In this document: positions 25,625 through 37,318 of the stretch, piece by piece
Numbering within the stretch: the stretch's first letter is position 1
Layout of the letters: each line of letters opens with the position of its first letter
Assembly (NCBI GenBank): GCA_034421015.1
Contig: DAOUKT010000024.1
Coordinates: 46,091-110,090 of the forward strand
Length of the DNA stretch: 64,000 nt
Direction of reading: 5' to 3'
Origin: DAOUJW01 sp034421015
GTDB lineage: Bacteria > Chloroflexota > Dehalococcoidia > Lucifugimonadales > UBA2985
Notes under the pieces: generated by a model
Seen by the model: only the letters and a program-made list of their open reading frames with translations
The model's database searches: none
Told to the model about the DNA's origin: nothing
Made by a program: the position numbers and the translations under genes

Positions 25625-25772
25625 ATTTCGGAGTATAAGGGTTACTCAAATGTCGACGGAAATGGCGCTTGGATTCCCGCTTCTGCAAAGGCGACCTCTT
25701 CCATCTGCTCCCTGCATCGTGACGCCATTACAAACATTACGAATCTCTTAATTCTCACTGCGGTTTGCTTCA

Positions 25773-25800
25773 TTGACTGGCGCAGGCAGAGTGATAGAAT
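25773..25800 (+). promoter_or_regulatory. valS promoter
   Basis: TTGACT at 25,773-25,778, a 16-base spacer and TAGAAT at 25,795-25,800 preceded by TGA (extended -10). The leader to the ATG at 25,850 is about 43 bases; no T-box-like structure fits in it. Confidence 0.55.
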
Positions 25801-25849
25801 AGAGGCGTAATCCGGCAACCATCTCAGAGTAGAGGCAATCTCTTCAAGT

Positions 25850-28660
25850 ATGACACAAGCAGAGCGGGACGCCGCCGAGATACCAAGGGCATACGACCCG
25901 TCAACCGTGGAGCAGCGCCTCTACAAGTTCTGGAAGGACGGCGGCTATTTCACGCCCGAGATAGACCCCTCCAAAGAGCCTTTCGTCATCATCATGCCTC
26001 CGCCCAACGTCACTGGGGAGCTGCACCTGGGGCACGCCCTGGTGGGCACCCTGGAGGACATCATGACCAGGTGGCACAGGATGAAGGGGGAACCAACCCT
26101 TTGGCTGCCCGGAGCCGACCACGCAGGCATAGCAACGCAGATGGTCGTGGAGCGATCCCTGGAGCAGGAGGGCCTCACCAGGCAGTCGCTTGGAAGGGAG
26201 AAGTTCCTGGAGCGGGTGTGGCAGTGGGTCGATCTGTACGGGCACACCATAGACCGTCAGCAGGAGCGGCTGGGCGCGTCATGCGACTGGAGCCGCCGCC
26301 GTTTCACCCTGGACGAAGGCCCCAGCAAGGCGGTGCGCACCACCTTCGCCAACCTCTTCGACAAGGGACTGATTTACCGGGGCGAGCGGATTACAAACTG
26401 GTGCCCACGCTGCTCAACGGCCCTGTCCGACCTGGAGGTGCAGCACGTGGAGGAGCAGTCCTTCCTGTACCACATCCGCTACCTCCTGGAGGAGGGAATG
26501 GGCCACGTGACGGTCGCCACCACCCGCCCGGAGACGCTGCTTGGCGACACAGGCGTCGCCGTGAACCCGGATGACGAGAGGTACAGCCACGTCAAGGGGA
26601 AGCGAGTCATGCTCCCGGTGCTGGAGCGCTACCTGCCCGTTGTCGGGGACGAGGCCGTCGACCCCTCCTTTGGCACGGGCGCGCTCAAGATTACCCCCGG
26701 TCACGATCCTGTGGACTTCGAGGTGGGCCAGCGGCACAACCTGCCCATCATCACTGCAATCAACCTGGATGGCACAATGAACCGGGAGGCCGGGCCCTAC
26801 GAGGGCATGGACCGCTTCGAGTGCCGTGAAGCCATCCTCCGTGACCTGGAGAGCGACGGGCTGCTGGAGGCCATTGAGCCGTACACCCACTCCGTCGGCC
26901 GCTGCGACCGCTGCTCCGTTGTGGTGGAGCCTCTGGTGAGCAAGCAGTGGTTCGTGAGTATGGAGAGCCTGGCAAAGCCTGCTATGGACGTGGTGCTGGA
27001 CGGTCGCATCAGGATCATCCCAGACAGGTTTGCCAGGGTGTACCTCAACTGGATGGAGAACATCCGCGACTGGTGCATCAGCCGCCAGCTGTGGTGGGGG
27101 CATCGCATCCCGGCCTGGTACTGCCTCGACTGCGCAGGCGACAGCATCCAGGTGATTATGCCTGAGGCCGGAGGGGCAATCACCGGCTCCTACAACGATC
27201 TCAAGGAGCGCGGCCTCTCCTGGCAGGAGATGGAGGCCAGGGCCAGCAGCATATTCGTCGAGCTGGACGCCAGTCCCATCGTAGGCGTGGAAGCGCCGGA
27301 GTCCTGCTCGTCCTGCGACAGCGGCGTCTTTGTGCAGGACCCGGACGTGCTGGACACCTGGTTTTCGTCGGCGCTGTGGCCCCACTCCACCCTGGGCTGG
27401 CCGGATGACACCGAGGACATGCGCTACTTCCACCCCACAGCCGTGATGGAGACGGGCTACGACATCCTCTTCTTCTGGGTGGCCCGGATGATAATGATGG
27501 GGCTGGAGAACACCGGGGACGTGCCCTTCCGGTACGTGTACCTTAATGGCATTGTCAGGGACGAGCACGGGGCCAAGATGAGCAAGACCCGGGGCAACGT
27601 CTCGGACCCCATTGACGCCCTGGAGGAGTACGGGACCGACGCCCTCCGTCTCACCCTGACCACCGGCAGCACTCCCGGCAACGACATGCGAATCAGCGCC
27701 GGCAAGCTGGGGGCCAGCAGGAACTTTGTGAACAAGGTGTGGAACGCCGCAAGGTACGTTCTCACGATAGTAGACGAGTCGCCTGCGACCCACGGCTGGC
27801 AGTCTCCCGCCCCAGAACACAGGCATGACAGGTGGATCGTCAGCCGTCTGAACCGGGTTACTTCCAGAGTGGAGCGGCACATGGAGGAGTTCCAGTTCGG
27901 CGAGGCCCAGCGAGAGGTCCACGACTTCTTCTGGAGCGAGTTCTGCGACTGGTACATCGAGATGGCGAAGCTGCGCCTGCGGGCCGGCGAGGAGCCCTCT
28001 CCCCTGCCCGTCCTGGTCCACGTCCTGGAGAAGAGCCTGCGCCTGATGCACCCCTTCATCCCCTTTGTGACGGAGGAGCTATGGCAGACCCTGAAGGAGC
28101 GGCTGCCGGAGAAGGACTCGCTGCCGGAGGCCGTCATCATCGCTCCTTACCCCGAGCCGGACGCCGCCGCGCTGGACCAGGAGTCGGAGGACGAGATCGA
28201 CCTGCTGACCGGCATCGTCAGGGCGATTCGCAACGTCAGGGCTGAGTTCAAGATACAGCCCAGCCAGCCGCTGCAGACCGTGGTCGAGCTTTCAGCGTCC
28301 AGCGCCGGCCTGGCCGAGGAGGCCCCGGCCATCAGAAGCCTTGCCAGGGCGGAGCCCCTTCTCTTCCAGGAGGAGGGCTCGCCAAGGCCGCCTGCGGACA
28401 AGACCGTATCGGCAATCCTCCAGGGAGCGACTGTCCTGGTGCCCCTGGAGGGCCTGGTGGACACCGCCGCGGAGCGGAGCCGCCTGGAGCAGGAGCTTGA
28501 GGAGTGCCTGGAGCACCTCCAGCGGCTGTCCCAGAGGTTGAACAACCCCGAGTTCACCGGCAAGGCGCCCGCGGACGTGGTGGAACGGGAGCGGGGCCGG
28601 ATGGAGGGGCTGGAGGAGCGCAGGGACCGGATCCGGGAGTTCCTGGCGCAGCTGGGATAG
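25850..28660 (+). CDS. valS: Valyl-tRNA synthetase
   Basis: This class I enzyme charges tRNA-Val. HIGH appears as PPPNVTGELHLGHAL (about 47-61) and KMSKS as GAKMSKTRGN (about 571-580). The CP1 editing domain lies between, with TTRPETLLGDTGVAVNP. The anticodon-binding domain (about 665-800) and a C-terminal coiled-coil arm (about 870-936, AAERSRLEQELEECLEHLQRL) complete a 936-residue protein of usual size. It is transcribed alone from the promoter at 25,773 and ends three bases before a convergent gene. Confidence 0.96.
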   Translation: MTQAERDAAEIPRAYDPSTVEQRLYKFWKDGGYFTPEIDPSKEPFVIIMPPPNVTGELHLGHALVGTLEDIMTRWHRMKGEPTLWLPGADHAGIATQMVVERSLEQEGLTRQSLGREKFLERVWQWVDLYGHTIDRQQERLGASCDWSRRRFTLDEGPSKAVRTTFANLFDKGLIYRGERITNWCPRCSTALSDLEVQHVEEQSFLYHIRYLLEEGMGHVTVATTRPETLLGDTGVAVNPDDERYSHVKGKRVMLPVLERYLPVVGDEAVDPSFGTGALKITPGHDPVDFEVGQRHNLPIITAINLDGTMNREAGPYEGMDRFECREAILRDLESDGLLEAIEPYTHSVGRCDRCSVVVEPLVSKQWFVSMESLAKPAMDVVLDGRIRIIPDRFARVYLNWMENIRDWCISRQLWWGHRIPAWYCLDCAGDSIQVIMPEAGGAITGSYNDLKERGLSWQEMEARASSIFVELDASPIVGVEAPESCSSCDSGVFVQDPDVLDTWFSSALWPHSTLGWPDDTEDMRYFHPTAVMETGYDILFFWVARMIMMGLENTGDVPFRYVYLNGIVRDEHGAKMSKTRGNVSDPIDALEEYGTDALRLTLTTGSTPGNDMRISAGKLGASRNFVNKVWNAARYVLTIVDESPATHGWQSPAPEHRHDRWIVSRLNRVTSRVERHMEEFQFGEAQREVHDFFWSEFCDWYIEMAKLRLRAGEEPSPLPVLVHVLEKSLRLMHPFIPFVTEELWQTLKERLPEKDSLPEAVIIAPYPEPDAAALDQESEDEIDLLTGIVRAIRNVRAEFKIQPSQPLQTVVELSASSAGLAEEAPAIRSLARAEPLLFQEEGSPRPPADKTVSAILQGATVLVPLEGLVDTAAERSRLEQELEECLEHLQRLSQRLNNPEFTGKAPADVVERERGRMEGLEERRDRIREFLAQLG

Positions 28661-28663
28661 CCC

Positions 28664-29362
28664 CTACCGGGCCATGCCCTCCTGCCGCTTCTTCTCCAGG
28701 AAGAGAATCCCCTTGCGCGTATCGCTGGCCACCCTGGCCCCCTCGCTGTGCTCCAGGCGGTATTTGAACAGCCAGTAGGTGAACTCCTTGAACTCCGTCG
28801 TGTCTATGGTCTCGCTCGGCGGATAGCCCTTCTCCTTGCGAAACATGCCCAGCAGCTCCAGCCGGCCCTGGCCGTAGACTCGACGGTATGCTATGTCGGC
28901 TACGCCTATGGGCGATTGAACGCCGCCGCTGTTCTGCCGCTTCCACTCCTCCTCCTCGACGCACTGCACAACAGCCCCTTCCACAACGACGCCGTACCAG
29001 TAGTTCAGATACGCGCTGTATTTGCTTGGCCCCAGCAGGTCCTTGAACTCGTCGCCGGTGACGGAGCCGGACACGTCGCCCGTGGCCAGCAGCCGCCTCC
29101 TGTCGTCCTCCGGCACCAGGCCGTCCACCTCCGTCAGCAGCCGATCCGCCAGCAGCAGCCAGTCGAAGGCCTCCCCCTCTAGCAGGTACTTGTTGCGCCG
29201 CTCCCTGAAGGTCTCCTCCGGTGAAGTCCAGTACGAAATCGACTCCACCAGCGCCCGGACCCAGTCCTTGCCCTCCGTAATTGACCTCTTCAGGTGGTGT
29301 ATGGCCTGGGGGTCGCCCAGGATTTCCTGCCCCCTGGCGTGGCCGTCCATTGCGCCGCTCAT
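28664..29362 (-). CDS. Unknown 232-residue protein coupled to polX
   Basis: No family is recognised. The sequence is charged and mainly helical (AIHHLKRSITEGKDWVRALVESI, FDWLLLADRLLTEVDGLVP), with aromatic-rich segments in the middle (YSAYLNYWYGVVVEGAVVQC) and a basic C-terminal tail. The ATG at 29,362 overlaps the polX stop by four bases (ATGA), so it is translated with polX, and a role in the same DNA-repair setting is possible. The open frame upstream of this ATG is only polX shadow. No membrane segment or signal is present. Confidence 0.7.
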   Translation of the reverse strand: MSGAMDGHARGQEILGDPQAIHHLKRSITEGKDWVRALVESISYWTSPEETFRERRNKYLLEGEAFDWLLLADRLLTEVDGLVPEDDRRRLLATGDVSGSVTGDEFKDLLGPSKYSAYLNYWYGVVVEGAVVQCVEEEEWKRQNSGGVQSPIGVADIAYRRVYGQGRLELLGMFRKEKGYPPSETIDTTEFKEFTYWLFKYRLEHSEGARVASDTRKGILFLEKKRQEGMAR

Positions 29363-31089
29363 CGGGTCTTCCCCCCCAGAAACCGGAGGAACTCGGACAG
29401 GGGCCTGGTGTTCACAACGTCCCCGGCCCGGCACCACCCCCTGCGTGCCACCGCCACGCCGAACCGCATGTTGTCCATGTGCTCAAGGGCGTGGGAGTCG
29501 GTGCTGATGGCGAGGGACGCGCCAAGCTCCCTGGCCCTCAGGACGTGGGTGTCCTTCAGATCGAGCCTCTCTGGAGAGGCGTTGATCTCCAGGGCCGTGC
29601 CCGTCTCCGCGGCGGCCCGAAAGACCGCCTCCACGTCTATGTCTATAGGCTCCCTTTCTCCTATGAGGCGGGTTGTCAGGTGGCCGATGACGTTGACGTG
29701 GGGGCTGCGCATTGCCTTGATGACCCTCTCGGTCATCCTCTCGCGCTCCTGGCCCATAGCCGAGTGCACCGAGGCCACCACCACGTCCAACTCCGCCAGA
29801 ATATCGTCCGGGTAGTCCAGGGAGCCGTCCGCCCGGATGTCCACCTCCGAGCCGGTCAGGACGCGGATGTCCGGCAGGCGGGCGTCCAGCGCCCGGATGC
29901 TTGCGATGTGGTTCCGCAGACGCTCCTCGCTGAGGCCGTTGGCTATGCCCCGGCCCGCAGAGTGGTCCGTAATGGCGACGTACTCGTAGCCGCGCCTTCT
30001 GGCGTCTTCGACCATCACCTCCAGGGGCTCCCGGCCATCGCTTTCGTTGGTGTGGCAGTGGAGGTCGCCCCTTATGTCCTGCACTGTGACCAGCGCGGGC
30101 AGCGTCCCCTGAGCCGCCAAGTCCACCTCCCAGAGCCCCTCGCGGAGCTCCGGCGGCACGGGCTGCAGGCCCAGGCGGGCGTAGAAGGAGTCCTCGTCCG
30201 GGAACTGCTCCATCTCCCCGGTCTCAATGCTGGTTATTCCGTATTCGTTCAGCGACAGTCCCATCTTCCGGGCGTAGTCCCGGAGGCGTATGTTGTGCTG
30301 CTGGCTGCCGGTGAAGTACTGGATAAGGGCGCCATAGCTCGCGTTGTCCACCATGCGAAGGTCCACCTGGAGGCCGCCGTGGACCACCACGCTGGCCTTG
30401 GTGGAGCCGTGGACCAGGACGTCCTGAACCATTGGAAGCTCAACAAACGCGTTCAGGACCTCCTCCGGCCTCTCCGATGTGCCCATGATGTCTATGTCGC
30501 CGATGGTCTCCTGCCACCGCCTGAGGCTGCCCGCGACGCCAATCTGCTGGATGCCCGGGCACCGCTCCTTCAGGGCGCTGATCACGGCCTCGGACACCGG
30601 CAGGGCGCGGCCCAGGGGCACGCGGCTGTCCTTGGTGCGGAGGGAGCTGATGTGCCGGGCGATGTTGTCGGCAGTCTTCTTGCCAAGCCGGGGCAGGGCC
30701 GCCAGGCTGCCGTCCTCGATGGTCTGCTCCAGGGCATCGACGGTGGACACGCCAAGCTCAAGGCTTATGCGGAGCGCCGTCTTGGGGCCAATGCCGGGCA
30801 CGTCCATGAGGGTCAGAATGCCCTCCGGGAACTCACCCTTCAGCCCCTCGTAGTACTCCAGGTTGCCGGTCTTGACCAGCTCCCGGATCTTCTGTGAAAT
30901 CGCCTCGCCGATCCCCGGTATCTCCCGCAGGTTCTCCCCGTCCTGCACCATGCGGCTCAGCTCCACCGGCAGGTGGTCGATGGTGCGGGCGGCCCTCTGG
31001 TAAGCGCGGACGGTGAACACCGACTCCTCCTTCAGCTGGAGGAGGGCGGCTATCTTCTCGAAGACCTGGGCTATTTCGGCGTTGTTCAT
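29359..31089 (-). CDS. polX: DNA polymerase X family protein with PHP domain
   Basis: Bacterial PolX combines gap-filling polymerase and 3'-5' exonuclease or phosphoesterase activity in base-excision repair. The 576 residues hold an N-terminal helix-hairpin-helix domain (about 5-80, with IPGIGEAISQKI), a second HhH (MDVPGIGPKTALRI), and the nucleotidyltransferase core with SLRRWQETIGDIDIMGT (paired Asp residues). The C-terminal PHP domain (about 335-575) has metal ligands DLHCHTNESDG, AITDHSAG, SVHSAMGQ and TDSHALEHMDN. All motifs look intact. It leads a two-gene unit with the 232-residue gene. Confidence 0.93.
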   Translation of the reverse strand: MNNAEIAQVFEKIAALLQLKEESVFTVRAYQRAARTIDHLPVELSRMVQDGENLREIPGIGEAISQKIRELVKTGNLEYYEGLKGEFPEGILTLMDVPGIGPKTALRISLELGVSTVDALEQTIEDGSLAALPRLGKKTADNIARHISSLRTKDSRVPLGRALPVSEAVISALKERCPGIQQIGVAGSLRRWQETIGDIDIMGTSERPEEVLNAFVELPMVQDVLVHGSTKASVVVHGGLQVDLRMVDNASYGALIQYFTGSQQHNIRLRDYARKMGLSLNEYGITSIETGEMEQFPDEDSFYARLGLQPVPPELREGLWEVDLAAQGTLPALVTVQDIRGDLHCHTNESDGREPLEVMVEDARRRGYEYVAITDHSAGRGIANGLSEERLRNHIASIRALDARLPDIRVLTGSEVDIRADGSLDYPDDILAELDVVVASVHSAMGQERERMTERVIKAMRSPHVNVIGHLTTRLIGEREPIDIDVEAVFRAAAETGTALEINASPERLDLKDTHVLRARELGASLAISTDSHALEHMDNMRFGVAVARRGWCRAGDVVNTRPLSEFLRFLGGKTR

Positions 31090-31180
31090 CCGGGCTGTTC
31101 CTTAAGGAGCTCCAAACGTCGTCCCTGCGTGACCTGACGTCTTCATAATTCCGGTGTTGTCCCAAAAAGAAACGCCCCAT

Positions 31181-31292
31181 CTGTCATTCTGAGCCGAAGG
31201 CGAAGAATCCAAAGGGCTAATTGAAGACTTCGCAGCTTTGCGGGCAAAGGCTTTGGATTCTTCACTCCGCTGCGCTCCGTTCAGAATGACAG
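31181..31292. repeat. 112-bp imperfect inverted repeat (REP-like)
   Basis: CTGTCATTCTGA at 31,181 pairs with TCAGAATGACAG ending at 31,292. The inner arms GAAGAATCCAAAG (31,202-31,214) and CTTTGGATTCTTC (31,251-31,263) are also exact complements. This is the widespread GTCATTCTGAGCGAAGCGAAGAATC type of intergenic repeat. A further GGTTATTCAAAGGTCTCC at 31,323-31,340 is the exact complement of the left end of the MITE-like copy A. No gene lies in the 31,090-31,354 gap. Confidence 0.6.
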
Positions 31293-31354
31293 TTGTAACG
31301 CTTATTTCGGGCACAATTCCCCGGTTATTCAAAGGTCTCCTTTAGGGCAAGTGG

Positions 31355-31729
31355 CTATTCCACCCTGAGCCGAACCGGCGTCAGGCCTCCCCTGCTGTAG
31401 AACCTGTCCATAATGTCCTGTCCAAACTTGGCGAGGAACAGCTCCCTGATAGCAGCCCTCTCGAATTCAGAATCTTCGACCGGCTCCATAGCGACGGAGA
31501 GGGTCAGGTCGCCTATCTCCACGCTAGCTGAAGGGTTGGACTGGAGATTCCTGTACCAGTTGTTGGGCCGTCCGTCCTCAGTCGAACCGGCCAGAAGGCA
31601 GATGCAGCCGTCGCTGTACGCAAACCAAAGCTCCACCCGGCGCGGCAGCCCGGAGGTGCGGCCCGTGGTAGTGAGGTGCAGGTTGTTGGAGGTAAACAGA
31701 GGAGATTGGGTGTCGATGTGGGATGCCAT
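31355..31729 (-). CDS. Deazaflavin (F420)-dependent nitroreductase-family protein
   Basis: A 124-residue split-barrel protein of the DDN family, whose members use F420 or flavins. The signature is HLTTTGRTSGLPRRVELWFAY, followed by CLLAGSTEDGRPNNWYRNLQSNPSASVEIGD, which matches the family's cofactor-binding block. The ATG at 31,729 gives the natural N-terminus; the longer open frame upstream is secA shadow sequence. It lies 16 bases after the secA stop on the same strand. Its substrate is unknown. Confidence 0.85.
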   Translation of the reverse strand: MASHIDTQSPLFTSNNLHLTTTGRTSGLPRRVELWFAYSDGCICLLAGSTEDGRPNNWYRNLQSNPSASVEIGDLTLSVAMEPVEDSEFERAAIRELFLAKFGQDIMDRFYSRGGLTPVRLRVE

Positions 31730-31745
31730 GAGAGACCCGCCCCTG

Positions 31746-34346
<2,601 letters not shown>

Positions 34347-34362
34347 CGTCCTGGGTTATCTC

Positions 34363-35313
34363 CTATTCGAACATGGCTCCCACGGAGAGGCCTTCGTGTA
34401 TCCGGCGGATGGCCTCCCCAAGGAGGGGCGCAACGGAGAGCGTCGTTATCTTGCCGTCCTTCTTGTCCTCAGACAGAGGAAGGGTGTCCATTGCCACAAG
34501 CTCCTTGATGGGGCTGGCGGCGATCCTGTCGGCGCCGGGGCCGGAGAGGACCAGGTGCGTGCAGCAGGAGTAGATGTCCTGCGCTCCGGCTTTCTGCAGA
34601 GCGTCCACGGCTGACATGAGCGATCCCGCGGTGTCGATCTCGTCATCGAAGGTGAGGGCGTTCATACCGTCAACGTCGCCGATGATGTTCAGGCTCTCGG
34701 TGTTGTCGTTGTTGCCGACGCGCCGCTTTTCAATGATGGCCAGGGGCACGCCCAGGCGGGCCGCCATGTCCCTGGCCCGCTTGCTGATGCCTATGTCCAC
34801 GGACACGACCACCAGGTTCTCGATTGCCTTGTCCTGGAAGTACCGGGCCAGAATGGGCAGGGCCGTAAGCTCGTCCACGGGGATGTTGAAGAAGCCCTGG
34901 ATCTGTCCGGCGTGCAGGTCAATGGTGAGGACGCGGTCGGCCCCGGCGACGCTCAGCAGGTCGGCCACAAGCCTGGCCGTTATGGGGACCCGTGGCTGGT
35001 CCTTCTTGTCCGTGCGGCCGTAGGCGTAGTACGGGGTGACGGCGGTGATGCGGCCGGCCGAGGCCCGCTTCGCCGCGTCGATCATGATCAGAAGCTCCAT
35101 TATGTGGTCGTTGACCGGGTAGGCGAAGGGCTGGACGAGGAATACGTCCCGCTGGCGGATGTTCTCCTGGAACTGCACGAAGGTGTTGTCGTTGCTGAAC
35201 TTGAAGACGTTGGACTCCCCCTTGGGAATGCCGAGGTAGTCGCTCACATCAGTTGCCAGGGTGGGATGCGACCTTCCCGAAAACACCATCGGCGGTTCAT
35301 CACGACGCAGCAT
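34363..35313 (-). CDS. prs: Ribose-phosphate pyrophosphokinase
   Basis: The enzyme makes PRPP from ribose-5-phosphate and ATP for nucleotide, histidine and tryptophan synthesis. Class I features are GESNVFKFSNDNTFVQFQENIRQRDVFLVQ, the flexible loop YAYGRTDKKDQPRVPITARL, the metal and PP site VLTIDLHAGQIQGFF, and the PRPP-binding loop FDDEIDTAGSL. The last differs slightly from the usual DDxIDTGGT. Length 316 is normal. secA begins 16 bases after its stop, so the two are likely co-transcribed from the extended -10 promoter at 35,402. Confidence 0.94.
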   Translation of the reverse strand: MLRRDEPPMVFSGRSHPTLATDVSDYLGIPKGESNVFKFSNDNTFVQFQENIRQRDVFLVQPFAYPVNDHIMELLIMIDAAKRASAGRITAVTPYYAYGRTDKKDQPRVPITARLVADLLSVAGADRVLTIDLHAGQIQGFFNIPVDELTALPILARYFQDKAIENLVVVSVDIGISKRARDMAARLGVPLAIIEKRRVGNNDNTESLNIIGDVDGMNALTFDDEIDTAGSLMSAVDALQKAGAQDIYSCCTHLVLSGPGADRIAASPIKELVAMDTLPLSEDKKDGKITTLSVAPLLGEAIRRIHEGLSVGAMFE

Positions 35314-35401
35314 TTCATCCCCTCAATACAGGTTTTTGAGCAGCCGGACCCGCGGTCTCGCGGGCATAATGGAGGGGCGCTACCCCTCCCCGCTAGAGTC
35401 G

Positions 35402-35410
35402 ATTATAACA
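35402..35410 (-). promoter_or_regulatory. Extended -10 promoter for prs-secA
   Basis: The minus strand reads TGTTATAAT, a perfect TATAAT with the TGn extension, about 90 bases before the prs ATG. The -35 region is poor. On the other strand a TATAAT at 35,488-35,493 probably serves the divergent gene at 35,555. Confidence 0.5.
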
Positions 35411-35554
35411 TAGTGGCGACACGCCCCAAACCCGCGGACAACGCCCTTTACGGCGAGTTCCGTTGAGCCGCGAGGGCCGCGGCGGTCTATAATGAAACAG
35501 GACGCCGACCAGGATGGAGCCGCAAACAAACCTGCAATGCGCTGACAGGAGAAT

Positions 35555-35998
35555 ATGGCAGCCCAATACCGGATAACCGCCCCAAGGCGGATGCTGAACC
35601 GACTTGTGACAATCTACGTCAAGCTGGGCCTGCCGCCGCGCAAGTACCACCTGCTCACGGTCAGGGGACGCAGGAGCGGCAGGATGCACACCACGCCCGT
35701 CTCCGTGATGGAGGCGCAGGGAGAGCGGTGGCTGGTGTGCCCCTACGGAGAGCGCCAGTGGGTGAAGAACGCCCGGGCCGCCGGCGAGGTGTCCCTGACC
35801 CGGGGCCGCCGGACGGAGACGTTCCGCGTGGAGGAGGAGCGCGACCCCGTGAAGTGCGCCGAGGCCCTCAGGCGGTACATCCGGCAGGAGCCCATCACCC
35901 GCCGGTTCTTCAACGTCACCCCGGACTCTCCCATCGAGGACTTCGTGCGCGAAGCCCCGAATCACGCTGTGTTCCGCATAGCCGGGCCTGCAGGGTGA
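35555..35998 (+). CDS. Deazaflavin (F420)-dependent nitroreductase-family protein
   Basis: A 147-residue split-barrel protein, second member of the DDN family in the window. It has the family core YHLLTVRGRRSGRMHTTPVSVME and GERWLVCPYGERQWVKNARAAGEVSLTRG, where the basic Lys/Arg and Asn residues would hold the cofactor phosphates. It is only distantly similar to the 31,355 gene. A GGAG site lies upstream and a TATAAT at 35,488. Substrate unknown. Confidence 0.86.
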   Translation: MAAQYRITAPRRMLNRLVTIYVKLGLPPRKYHLLTVRGRRSGRMHTTPVSVMEAQGERWLVCPYGERQWVKNARAAGEVSLTRGRRTETFRVEEERDPVKCAEALRRYIRQEPITRRFFNVTPDSPIEDFVREAPNHAVFRIAGPAG

Positions 35999-36068
35999 TC
36001 GCCTGCATACCGCTCCCACACTCCCCGCAAAATCGACCCCTTCGGGACTCCGCAGGCGAGACGCTCTG

Positions 36069-36077
36069 TGCCATAAT
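36069..36077 (+). promoter_or_regulatory. Extended -10 promoter for the VOC gene
   Basis: TGCCATAAT, a TGn plus CATAAT box, lies 39 bases upstream of the VOC ATG at 36,117, which also has an AGGAGAGAGGA ribosome site. Confidence 0.4.
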
Positions 36078-36116
36078 GCCTTCAGTTCAACAGAGCGAAG
36101 GGAAAGGAGAGAGGAT

Positions 36117-36464
36117 ATGCCAAACCCCGTCATACACTGGGAGATCATTGGAAAAGACGCCCCCAGGCTCCAGCAGTTCTACTCAGACCTGTTCGGGTGG
36201 AACGTCAACGCGGACAACCCCATGAATTACGGCCTGGTGGACACACAGACGGAGGATGGAATAAACGGAGGCATTGCCCAGGACCAGGAGGCGACCACCC
36301 GCGTCACCATATACGTACAGGTGGACGACCTTCAGGCCTACCTGGACAAGGCGGAGAGCCTGGGCGGCAAGACCATCCTGCCACCCACCGTCATCCCGGA
36401 CACCGTCACCCTGGCCATGTTCACGGACCCGGACGGCAATATCATGGGGATGGTAACAGGATAG
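36117..36464 (+). CDS. VOC (glyoxalase/bleomycin-resistance fold) protein
   Basis: A 115-residue vicinal-oxygen-chelate protein: VIHWEIIGKDAPRLQQFYSDLFGWNV at the start and VILPPTVIPDTVTLAMFTDPDGNIMGMVTG-like end (seen from about residue 85) match the paired beta-alpha-beta-beta-beta units. Candidate metal ligands are His9 and the C-terminal region, but this subgroup, often annotated as glyoxalase-like, usually has no proven activity. It is monocistronic and is followed by a large inverted repeat. Confidence 0.85.
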   Translation: MPNPVIHWEIIGKDAPRLQQFYSDLFGWNVNADNPMNYGLVDTQTEDGINGGIAQDQEATTRVTIYVQVDDLQAYLDKAESLGGKTILPPTVIPDTVTLAMFTDPDGNIMGMVTG

Positions 36465-36480
36465 GTCCGCCACACCCTGG

Positions 36481-36560
36481 CCCAGCGGCCTCCGCGCCTC
36501 CCCCGCGCAACTGAAAACCGAAGTAGTGCGACTATCGCCGCCTGCGCGGAGGCCGCTGGG
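36481..36560. repeat. Perfect 17-bp inverted repeat with 46-base loop
   Basis: CCCAGCGGCCTCCGCGC at 36,481-36,497 is the exact reverse complement of 36,544-36,560. It lies between the convergent VOC and cNMP-binding genes. It could act as a two-way terminator or could be the trace of a small inserted element; the loop has no long T-run. Confidence 0.6.
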
Positions 36561-36621
36561 AGTAGACTGCCTGCTCAGCGCAACCCTCTCCCGGGATGAA
36601 CGTCAACATCGAGAACGGCGG

Positions 36622-37128
36622 CTAGCTGTACACCGTCTGCTTGAGGGGCGCGTTGTACAGGTCCGCGGCCCTGGCCGAGGCCCAGGAGCCCTGGATCCGG
36701 CGAAGCCTGTCGCTTATCAGGGCGGACAACGCCGTCATCACGGAGTAGCCCAGGACGGGGTCCCTGTCCATCTCGGCCCTAAGGGCGGATGCGTCAATGG
36801 CCACCAGGGTGCACTCCCTTGTTGTCTCCGCGTTGAGGGTGGCCCTGTAGGGGTCTATCAGGGAGGACCAGCCGAAGGTGCCCCTGGACTCGATTACGGA
36901 GACGATGGAGCGAAGGGTGGCGTCGCCACTCCACAGCTTGACGCCCATTGTGAGGTTCAGGGAGCCGCGCTGCAACAGGTACAGGTCCCTGAGGGCATCC
37001 CCCTCCCTGAAGACGGCGACCCCGGCCGGCAAGAACTGCACCCTGGCCATGTCGGCAACCCTCCTCAGCCTGGTGTCGTCCAGCGATGCAAAGAGACCTG
37101 TCTCTCCAATCAGCATTGAGATAGACAT
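36622..37128 (-). CDS. Cyclic-nucleotide-binding domain protein without HTH
   Basis: A 168-residue protein with the Crp-type sensor barrel: LFASLDDTRLRRVADMARVQFLPAGVAVFREGD, LYLLQRGSLNLTM, and the phosphate-binding-cassette position near SRGTFGWSSLIDPYRATLNAET. A long helix follows (YSVMTALSALISDRLRRIQG). There is no winged-helix DNA-binding domain after it, so it is a stand-alone cNMP sensor that would act through a partner. The cassette is degenerate compared with CRP (no clear RxA). Start: ATG at 37,128 with GGGAGGGAAGG upstream, preferred over the ATG five codons earlier. Its upstream region has a strong promoter and two CRP-like sites. Confidence 0.82.
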   Translation of the reverse strand: MSISMLIGETGLFASLDDTRLRRVADMARVQFLPAGVAVFREGDALRDLYLLQRGSLNLTMGVKLWSGDATLRSIVSVIESRGTFGWSSLIDPYRATLNAETTRECTLVAIDASALRAEMDRDPVLGYSVMTALSALISDRLRRIQGSWASARAADLYNAPLKQTVYS

Positions 37129-37318
37129 AACCTTCCCTCCCATCCAGAGTTTTCGCCAGGCCCGGCGCCGTTCAAGTTTTCCTCCGACTTCCGCCCGATC
37201 CCTGCGGTATTAGCAACCTCCTCGGTGTCCGTTCAGACCGCTCGTTCACCCTGGTCCGGCGGCCTTTTGACCTCCACCGTATCCGGATGCCGTATCCGGA
37301 TGCAACGATCTGAATTTG

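Noticed and set aside
26414..28051. Long antisense ORF (545 codons) opposite valS, and a similar one opposite polX (29,281-30,897)
   Set aside because: Both are products of high GC and strong codon bias in the true genes; their translations are low-complexity and match no fold.
35393..36148. Minus-strand 251-codon ORF over the F420-type gene
   Set aside because: It is antisense to a clearly recognisable deazaflavin-type protein with a promoter and ribosome site.
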